Positions 57,070 to 64,000 of a stretch of 64,000 nt of DNA are shown piece after piece. Made by a program: the position numbers and the translations under genes. This DNA is from Cornus controversa (Eukaryota; Streptophyta; Magnoliopsida; Cornales; Cornaceae), in NCBI GenBank assembly GCA_026545225.1, contig CM048852.1:8232501-8296500 (forward strand), read 5' to 3'. Every line of letters begins with the position of its first letter. Positions within the stretch are counted from its first letter, which is position 1. The notes under the pieces were generated by a model that had not been told where the DNA came from, did no database searches, and was given only the letters and a program-made list of their open reading frames with translations.

Positions 57070-58433
57070 GGTGTGGATTAATTTTATGTTAGTTTATTTG
57101 TTTGTGTTCGGTTGATGAGAAAAAAGTTGAACAGAAAAGTGTACAATTTATCCAAAGAAATATAAAAAATGTTGTTAATGCCTCTATATATCCTTTAAAA
57201 CGTCCCATTTTTCCCCAATCGGAGATAGAAATTGGTGCCTAACTTGTCTGTTTTCATTTTCCTTGATGGGGCAGCACTATTGGCAGTCACACTTTTTGCC
57301 AAGTAAAGCTCTCTCGGACCTATAGAAATGGCACCCAGTATGGATTAATTTTATGTTGGTGTGGATTAATTTTAGTTGGGTATGCTGAGTGTAGCTTTGA
57401 TGCTTAGCTGTTGGTATTGTCTTTCTAAATACTTGGTGTGGATTAATTTTAGTTTATTTGTTTGCATGTGTTTGGTTGATGATAAAAAAATTGAACAGAA
57501 AAGAGTACAATTTATCCAAAAAAAGATAAAAAAATGTTGTTAATGCCTCTATATATCCTTTAAGACCTCCCCTTTTTCCCCAATTGGAGATAGAAATTGA
57601 TGCCTACTTGTCTATTTTCATTTGCCTTGATGGGGTAGCACTATTGGTAGTCACACTTTTTGCCAAGTAAAGCTCTCTCGGACCTATAGAAATGGCACCC
57701 GGTGTGGATTAATTTTATGTTGGTGTGGATTAATTTTAGTTGGGTATGCTGAGTGTAGCTTTGATGCTTAGCTGCTGGTGTTGTCTTTCTGTGTACTTGG
57801 TGTGGATTAATTTTAGTTTATTTGTTTGCATGTGTTTGGTTGATGAGAAAAAAGTTGAACAGAAAAGAGTACAATTTATCCAAGAAAAAAAAGATAAAAA
57901 ATGTTGTTAATGCCTTTATATATCCTTTTAAGACCTCCCCTTTTTCCCCAATTGGAGATATAAATTGATGCCTAGCTTGTCTGTTTTCATTTGCCTTGAT
58001 GGGGTAGCACTATTGGCAGTCACACTTCTTGCCAAGTAAAGCTCTCTCGGACCTATAGAAATGGCACCCGGTGTGGATTAATTTTATGTTTGTGTGGATT
58101 AATTTTAGTTGGGTATGCTGAGTGTAGCTTTGATGCTTAACTGCTGGTGTTGTCTTTCTATGTACTTGGTGTGGATTAATTTTAGTTTATTTGTTTGTGT
58201 TTGGTTGATGAGAAAAAAGTTGAACGGAAAAGAGTACAATTTATCCAAAAAAAGATAAAAATGTTGTTAATGCCTCTATATATCCTTTAAGACCTCCCAT
58301 TTTTTCCCAATTGGAGATAGAAATTGGTGCCTAGCTTGTCTAGTTTCATTTGCCTTGATGGGGCAGCACCATTGAAAGTCACACTTTTTGCCAAGTAAAG
58401 CTCTCTCGAAGCTATAGAAATGGCAGTTATAGC
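57070..58433 (+). repeat. 364-bp tandem array in the TNPA intron
   Basis: Units begin with ggtgtggattaattttagt at 57070, 57435, 57799 and 58168, giving a spacing of about 364-369 bp and 3.7 copies. Within each unit the ggtgtggattaattttatg phrase recurs. The last unit runs directly into the ankyrin-gene fragment, so the unit may derive from that gene's intron. Confidence 0.95.
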
Positions 58434-58437
58434 TTAC

Positions 58438-58545
58438 ATATGATTTGATTTCCTCACACAAGCGTTCAACGAGTTCAAGAGCTTGACGATGCATCAATTT
58501 TTTTCTCTTGAATGTGCTTGATACTTGGCACTGTAATTCAAGAAA
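58438..58545 (-). pseudogene. Exon fragment of an ITN1-like ankyrin gene
   Basis: Minus strand, acceptor ATTACAG at 58546 and donor TCATAT|GTAAGC. It reads PSIKHIQEKK in one frame and LMHRQALELVERLCEEIKSY in the next, separated by a slip in an A-run. It is homologous to the start of exon 7 of the host gene ([20 protein letters not shown]). It lies inside CACTA element 1 in the TNPA intron, antisense to the transposase genes. A captured or inserted gene fragment. Confidence 0.75.
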
Positions 58546-59153
58546 TATGTAACTACCACATGCAACTTTTGGCAAACTATACCCGAAAACAAAACAAAAT
58601 TAAATTTGCATAAAAATGACTAGATTACAAACAAGCACACATGAATCTATTTTTTTGTTGATTTGTTCATATAAATTGGCTATATATATGTACATATGGA
58701 CATCAATTAGCTAAATACATGAAAAGCCTTTTGGGTATGCTAATATGTTATTCAGTAACTGATTAGAAAAACAAACCAGAAATGAAGGAGCTTCCTCCTA
58801 GCAAATGAACCAAACTACACATCCACAGAGACTTTCGGGATTTGTCTGCTCCATTATGATACTCAAAGCACTTGTAATTGTAGCTTGAGTATGAATGTTG
58901 CATGAACAGACAATAGCATTTGGCTAGATGGTGTATCAGAAAAAGTAACAAATGGACTTAAAGTTCCCTTGTAAATGGGAAAATCTTAGATTGGTTCTTC
59001 AAATTGATGTGTTGATACTGAGATATTTATTAGCGGAATGAGGCAGTGTTTGTGTATTGTTGGGCCTGATGCAGATGTTGGTGTCAAGTTGTTTTCTTAT
59101 ATTTGATTTTTTTTTTATCTTTTTGTGTTTCCTTATCCATTTTATTTATGCAG
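58546..59153. other. Remainder of the TNPA intron
   Basis: AT-rich, no gene seen. It may continue the captured ankyrin-gene intron. The short minus frame at 58763-58951 is not supported. Confidence 0.45.
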
Positions 59154-60059
59154 TCACAACTAAAAAATCTTGCTGCCAATCAACCTTCTAATTCAGATGT
59201 CCTTTCACCTCATGATTTGTTCTCCAAAGTGAGGGGAGAAGAGTGAAGGGGTCGTGTTCGGATGTTTGGCTTGGGAGCTACACCACCTACCATTTGGGGG
59301 CCATCTCCTACTAGAGTGGAGATCATGAGGAGAACATCAGAAGCTGAAAAGAAGGCATGTGCTGAACAGGTAGAATTGCAAGAGTCGGTGGACAAATGCG
59401 TGCCGAGTATAATGAAAAATATTAAACTTTGAATGCAAAAATGGCTATGGTATTGCGACACATGGAGCTTCAAAATCCTAATATTTTGGTAAAGTTGTTA
59501 TTTATTACATCTTTTTCAGCATTTAACAATATTTTATTTATAATTTTTAATTTATTTATAAATATTTTCTATTGTGAAGGTTCATGGTTCCTCAAGCCCA
59601 CCCAAAAATCCTTAAATTTCGTTTATAGTCATGAAAATTCATTTATGGTGAGCATTATATATTGATTTAATTATCTCGTTGTACTAACCATATCTGTTAA
59701 TTGTGTGTATTATTATTGTGTTTATTGACTTTTATTTTAAAATGTAGGACAATTTGAAGCAAGACAAGAGATGAAGTTGAAGTTAAAGTTGAAGCATTAC
59801 TTGTCAAGACCCTCACATAGCCTTACTCCAATGCCACTACTGAAATTATGATGTTTGAATGATTTTCTTTTGATGCTTCATTAAGTTAATGTTTTACACT
59901 TGACAATTTGGAAAGGAAAATTATACGTTATGTGACATGTTTTTGAAATTTGAATGCAATTTTATTTCTTTTACTTAATTGTATATTTAATTTTGTTGGA
60001 TGTGTTGCTCAAATGCAAATCAGGCAAGCAAATTATTTTTTATTTTTTAAAAAAAATAC

Positions 60060-60497
60060 TATTAACATTACCGGCGGTTGGAGCCGCCAACATATGTTAT
60101 ATGCCAGCAGAAATTCATAAAATAAATATGTTTTACTGGCGGTTTTATTTCAAAGGCATAAGCTTATTTTCGGCGGTCATACACTGTCGGATATTTATTA
60201 TGATATACCGGCAGTTCTAACCACCGGTGAAACAAGGGAAAAAAGATAAAACAAATAGTGTACCCTGGCGCTTGAAACTGCCATTGATTTGTTTTATTAC
60301 TGGCAGTGAGTGACAATTGCCGGTAATTATAACAAGACTGACGGTCATTTAAAAACCGCTGGTGTAACCCAGCGACGGGGGGAATACTTACGGTTTAAGC
60401 CAAACATCAGTAAACTGCCGGTAAAATATTTATCGACAGTTATATATAGTTATAGCGGTGGTTTATACCACCGGGGAATATCTTATTTGTTTTAGTG
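60060..60497. repeat. CACTA element 1 right subterminal repeats
   Basis: At least eight accggcggt/ccaccggt-type motifs in both orientations, spaced about 40-60 bp, ending at the terminal repeat. They match motifs near 47882 and 48163 at the left end. Confidence 0.85.
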
Positions 60498-60613
60498 GAT
60501 TAACAACCAAATTGAAATTATGGTGACTTCGAAAACAGAATATCAACACCATCAATCACCGAGGAGTTGAGAAACGTTCATCAACCATCCGGATGGCTCG
60601 GATGGTGGCATAT
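60498..60613. repeat. Duplicated flank, copy D (right part)
   Basis: Matches 34366-34464 from gattaacaaccaaattg to catat, apart from an extra ggatggctcggatggtgg-type segment. It ends at the target site of the next element. Confidence 0.85.
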
Positions 60614-62054
60614 TGATCGTGGCTAAGTGTATCAATTAAAATTTACCACTTCACAATAAAACGATTTTGTTGCAGAATAGGGCTATCGAAAGGGGTGTCA
60701 AACCACAAAGACTATGTTCTAATTGTGTTGAGTTGTTAGAACTAATTCTAATTAAATTTAGAAAGAAGAGTTGCTTTTTTTTTTTTATACTAAATTAACT
60801 AATAAAGTAAGTAAATCAAAGGCAAGAAAATCTATAGAGTGGAGAGAATATGAGATGAATCTAGTGTTATTGACTTCACCACTAACTTTATAATCAATGG
60901 CCAATTGAACTAACTATGGAGAATTATATCATGCATAAGTGCTGTCAGTGGCTATAAACTCACTTTCAACTATCAAGGGAATAACATATAATTAAAGCAA
61001 AGTCATGGATTATCTTCGATTGGCATGCACCATCTGCCTAACTACTCTACTCTAGGGTGCAGTATGGTCCATCTTCTCTAGGCATAATTCAACAAAACTT
61101 TAACTATACATTCAATGAATATTACTCTACAGTAATCACTCTCATAATCATAGAAAACAAGAGGGATTGAGTTGAATCACAACAACTAAATATCTAAGAT
61201 AAGATAAGAAATCATTAAAATTGAATATTAAGACTTTATTGCTCAATTCTTCATAAAGAGAATCCTCTAAATTACACAATCTATGCATGAATATAAAAAT
61301 TTCCAATAATTAGAACAATCAAACCATTGATGCTTAGTTAGGGCTATATCAAAACCTTAGTGGATGAACTAACCGCTCATGGCAGAAGAGAATGCTTCAA
61401 TGGTTGAGGTAGAAGACACCATCTCCATGGAAGTAGCGTTACGCCTTGTTCTCCAATGATTCTTCACTCCAAAAGCTCTTCAAAGTTGCTGCCCAAAGTC
61501 CTCAATACAGCCCCAATTTGCCACTTTTAATATCTAAGAGAATATGAAGTGTCCCCACCTAATTAGGAGACAATTAGGGTTTAGGGTTTTTCGTAGCCCC
61601 TAATTAGGTGAATTTTTTTGCTGAACTTCAGCCTAACGTTTGATGCTCCATAAGTTCGATTCACGGAATTGTTGTAAAATACAAAAAGATCTAGAATCGA
61701 ATTTCATTCAACCATTATGGGAATTGGGTCATTTGACAGTCAAAAATAAGAGTTACGAACAGTTTACTAAAATGGAATTAAAACTGTATTTTGTGCAGGA
61801 TTGGATTTTAGCCCGCAATCTCCTTAAGCAGTTATACTTCTCTTAGGCCTCTTCCTTGGGTTTTTTTGAGTTGAAATATTGTCTAAACTTGGTCCACTTG
61901 ATGTAGGATTCTTATAACCCTCTTGAATGTCATCTTTAGGAGCCCAAATATTATGGTTTAACTGAAATTACCATTAAGGACCTGAAAATACAAAAAACAC
62001 TAAAATAGAGTAAAATCACAAATAATCCACTTACATAACATTATACGCTTATCA
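60614..62054 (-). repeat. 3' LTR of an Athila/Tat-like gypsy element
   Basis: Read on the minus strand it starts TGATAAGCG at 62054 and ends CGATCA at 60614 (1441 bp, TGAT...ATCA termini). It is preceded by a purine-rich tract agtttgggggtg and followed by catat, the 5-bp site present once in the counterpart near 34464. Only one LTR lies in the window. The small plus-strand frame at 61640-61846 is within it and not a gene. Confidence 0.7.
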
Positions 62055-64000
62055 CACCCCCAAACTTACATATTGCTAGTCCATTAGCAATAGAACAAAA
62101 TAAAACTAGAACAAATGAAAATAACTAAACACTAACTAAACTACCCAACTCCTCTTTCGTCGGTGAAATGATTGCATTTAGCATATGCAACAAGCCTTTG
62201 AACCCCTAGGTTACCCTTAATGGACGAGATATAGTCTCGTATGGGTTTCCAGAAATGATACCCACAAACATTCACAATTTATGTTTAAACATTAATAAAA
62301 AAGAAGTCTACAATATATAGTTACAAACTTGCATTCAAGAACAATTTCAAACTTTTAAATTCCATAATTAAAGCAATGGTCCCCATGCATAATTCACATC
62401 AACACATCCCAAAGCAACCAACTCTAGCTCCCTCGTGAAAATTTAACTAACAGTTCTCTTATGTGGCATAACCCAACTCCAAATATATTAAGTCACATAC
62501 TCCTTCAACTCACTAGCTCCCCTTATTGAACTCATACTTTGAAAACATGAATACATGACATTTCCTTTTTTTTTTTTTTTTTCCTATTTTTTTATTGGTT
62601 GTGCAATATCTTGGTCCATTAAGTTCTCTGGAAGATCCATATAGCAAGCTTTCAGTCAGTGACTCCCAAACCATATGGCTTTAGGGCACTAGGTATCAAG
62701 ACATCCCAAAGAACCTAATAACTCAAATCAGTCCAGCTACAAACCAAGACAACCAATGCTTATCTCTTCTCACCCCTCAATTTCTGACACGAGCATTCAA
62801 TGCTTACTGAGACAAGAGGTCCGGTTACTTTATGAAAAGGATCAAATTGAATTGCTATTCATCATATGTTATTTTTTTTTCTTTTTTTTTTCATTAAAAT
62901 TAAGTAAAACACATCATCGGTACTCATTCTCAAGGGATACCAATTAATATCAAGCATATGTAACTCAATAACTCAAAGCTAAAGTTTATAAGCTACAAGA
63001 TTATGCTTGTGTGCATGTGCATGTAAGGAAACTAAAACCAATCACCCCAAGGTATGTCAATGCAAACAATGATTAAAATCATTTAATTGAAACCATAATT
63101 TCTAAAAATTTAAAATATACCCAAGAATTGCAAGTCAAGAACCTACATAAAAACATCCTAACTAACAAACAAAGCAAAAGAAATTAATTAAAAAAACTAT
63201 GAAAATAAAAAAACTAAAAAGTCCTAAAAACAAGAGATTTTCATCAAAATTTTCCCCCATTGCAATAAAGCACACCTAAAAAGACATCGCCTTACCCCCA
63301 AACTTAAACTGTACATTGTCCTCAATATACACTCAATAAAAGTATAGAGAAGGATGAGATTGATATTACTAGGAATCCGGGGTAATGGTAAGAAAATATA
63401 ATAAACCAGTAGCATGAAAGTAATGCAAGCACTTCCCCAAACTTGGATGCGATAACCTGTCAAAACAACCACTATACTCTAATGACCAAGTGAAAATATA
63501 GGAGAAAATAATAATGAAAAGAAAATAAATATATATATATATCTATATATATATTTTTTTGAAACTGTAATTGAAAACAAAAGATAGAACAAAAATAAAA
63601 AAATAGAAACAAAACTAAAAATACAAAAGATAGTAACTTTCTCAAAATCAGTGGGAGGATGGTGGCAGAGCATCCGAGTCAAAGCTAGAGTGTTACATCA
63701 AAGCTTGCATCATTGATATCATCGACCTCTGATCCTGGTGGACATCCTTGAACTATGCCGACACCTCCGTATAGAAATCTCTGAACTGAGTAGTCAACTT
63801 TTCAATCTGCTCCTCTAAGTGGCTATATGTCAGGCCTCCAGCCTCTGCATATATAGCTTATTCCTCAGCCTCCTCTTAGCTTAACATCTCCCCAAAATTG
63901 AGCAATTACTCCACAATCAACACACAATGTTCTCCCCCAAAATTGTAGCACACAAGCCCTCATAGAAATCACACCAAGTCTTCAAACAAAGTATACTTCT
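62055..64000 (-). mobile_element. Inner 3' region of the same gypsy element (runs off the window)
   Basis: Minus-strand sequence upstream of the LTR. It carries repeated 'agtttggggg' phrases (about 62060, 63300 and 63440) and, at about 63950-63650, a decayed frame with LEEQIEKLTTQFRDF and QDQRSMISMMQA, a helical segment of the sort seen in Athila/Tat gag or env-like regions. Stops are frequent. Poly(T)/(A) tracts occur at 62560 and 62870. RT and integrase are not in the window. Confidence 0.5.

Larger units (their letters stand above)
55367..59774 (+). pseudogene. PTTA/TNPA-type CACTA protein gene
   Basis: Exon pieces on the plus strand match the plant En/Spm-type transposase (PTTA) layout: an acidic start and SRRTRGPIRCPN (55367-55552); TPFAYYLGTIARNGLAAPL and VPDTIKEDMWAIVQ (about 56125-56245); KEWKSTLKSQYY and AHPPLLVEKDY (56395-56505); NRVNKIKKIAQSKQ (about 56730); EDTGKAPSHGELFCQTHRHK and DEPAAKMI|GTAAGA (56905-57002); then after a 2.1-kb intron CAG|SQLKNLAANQPSNSD, RGRVRMFGLGATPP and EIMRRTSEAEKKAC (59154-59430). 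TNPA-type proteins bind the subterminal repeats and cooperate with TNP2. Several stops (for example in EKDY*DY and GEE*RGR) mean it is inactive here. Exon ends are approximate. Confidence 0.75.
47861..60497 (+). mobile_element. CACTA element 1 with TNP2 and TNPA genes
   Basis: Begins CACTACAAGAAATA and ends tatttgttttagtg. The 3-bp TSD is gat at 47858-47860 and 60498-60500. The paralogous site at 34366-34368 is empty. Subterminal zones (to about 48370 and from about 60060) carry repeated accggcgg/ccgccggt motifs. It encodes a TNP2-type transposase and a PTTA/TNPA-type protein, both broken, and carries a captured OPT exon and an ankyrin-gene fragment. Confidence 0.95.

Noticed and set aside
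61640-61846. Plus-strand 68-codon frame
   Set aside because: Falls within the minus-strand LTR of the right-edge gypsy element and lacks any family match.
1-64000. tRNA, rRNA or organelle insertions
   Set aside because: Scanned for conserved tRNA arms, rRNA cores and plastid genes by eye; nothing convincing. Sequences like tggtatcagagcc are retroelement primer-binding sites, not tRNA genes.

Overview
The window is plant nuclear DNA, most likely from a eudicot. It is AT-rich and intron-containing, and its repeats are plant-type: Ty1/copia, Ty3/gypsy, L1-type LINE with DUF4283 ORF1, CACTA, TRIM and MITE elements. I see one apparently intact host gene and a deeply nested set of mobile elements. 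Most elements can be delimited exactly from their termini and target-site duplications (TSDs).

Layout. (1) 1-1333: no recognisable gene. (2) 1338-15277: 'copy A', a duplicated and broken piece of the host gene locus. A rearranged TRIM fuses remnants of two exons, and an 11.6-kb Ty1/copia element (3179-14803, TSD gcatg) is inserted. That copia element itself carries a 6.7-kb L1-type LINE (4254-10996, 15-bp TSD). (3) 15278-20061: a Tat/Ogre-like remnant and a 3.5-kb solo LTR (16531-20061, TSD tttat). (4) 20591-32842, minus strand: 'copy B', an 8-exon gene whose splice phases all agree. It predicts a 907-residue protein with two tandem N-terminal copia-gag-like domains, ankyrin repeats and a C-terminal PGG membrane domain of the ITN1/ACD6-like type. 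Intron 1 holds an LTR-like element, split by a 6.2-kb Ty3/gypsy element (25973-32158, TSD tatgt), which is split in turn by a TRIM (28453-29025, TSD ggaat). (5) 32843-37058: duplicated flanking sequence (copies B and C) and a TRIM. (6) 37059-45375: a defective CACTA element (TSD ctt) carrying a TRIM, LINE fragments and two large MITEs. (7) 45452-46581: a TRIM inserted into a TRIM. (8) 47105-60613: a third duplicated flank ('copy D') split by a 12.6-kb CACTA element (47861-60497, TSD gat). This element has TNP2-like and TNPA/PTTA-like genes, a captured oligopeptide-transporter exon, and an intron holding a 364-bp tandem array plus an ankyrin-gene exon fragment. (9) 60614-64000: the 3' LTR and inner end of a minus-strand Athila/Tat-like gypsy element that runs off the window.

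The duplicated blocks supply paralogous empty sites for the copia, CACTA, hAT-MITE and right-edge LTR insertions, so those boundaries are supported by comparison and not only by motif. The element genes are decayed. Many stops and lost catalytic residues are G-to-A or C-to-T changes, the pattern expected from methylcytosine deamination in silenced DNA. The two features most worth a second look are the gag-gag-ankyrin-PGG host gene, and the abundant TRIM family with its conserved 73-bp core and hairpin, which appears to have driven exon loss in copy A.
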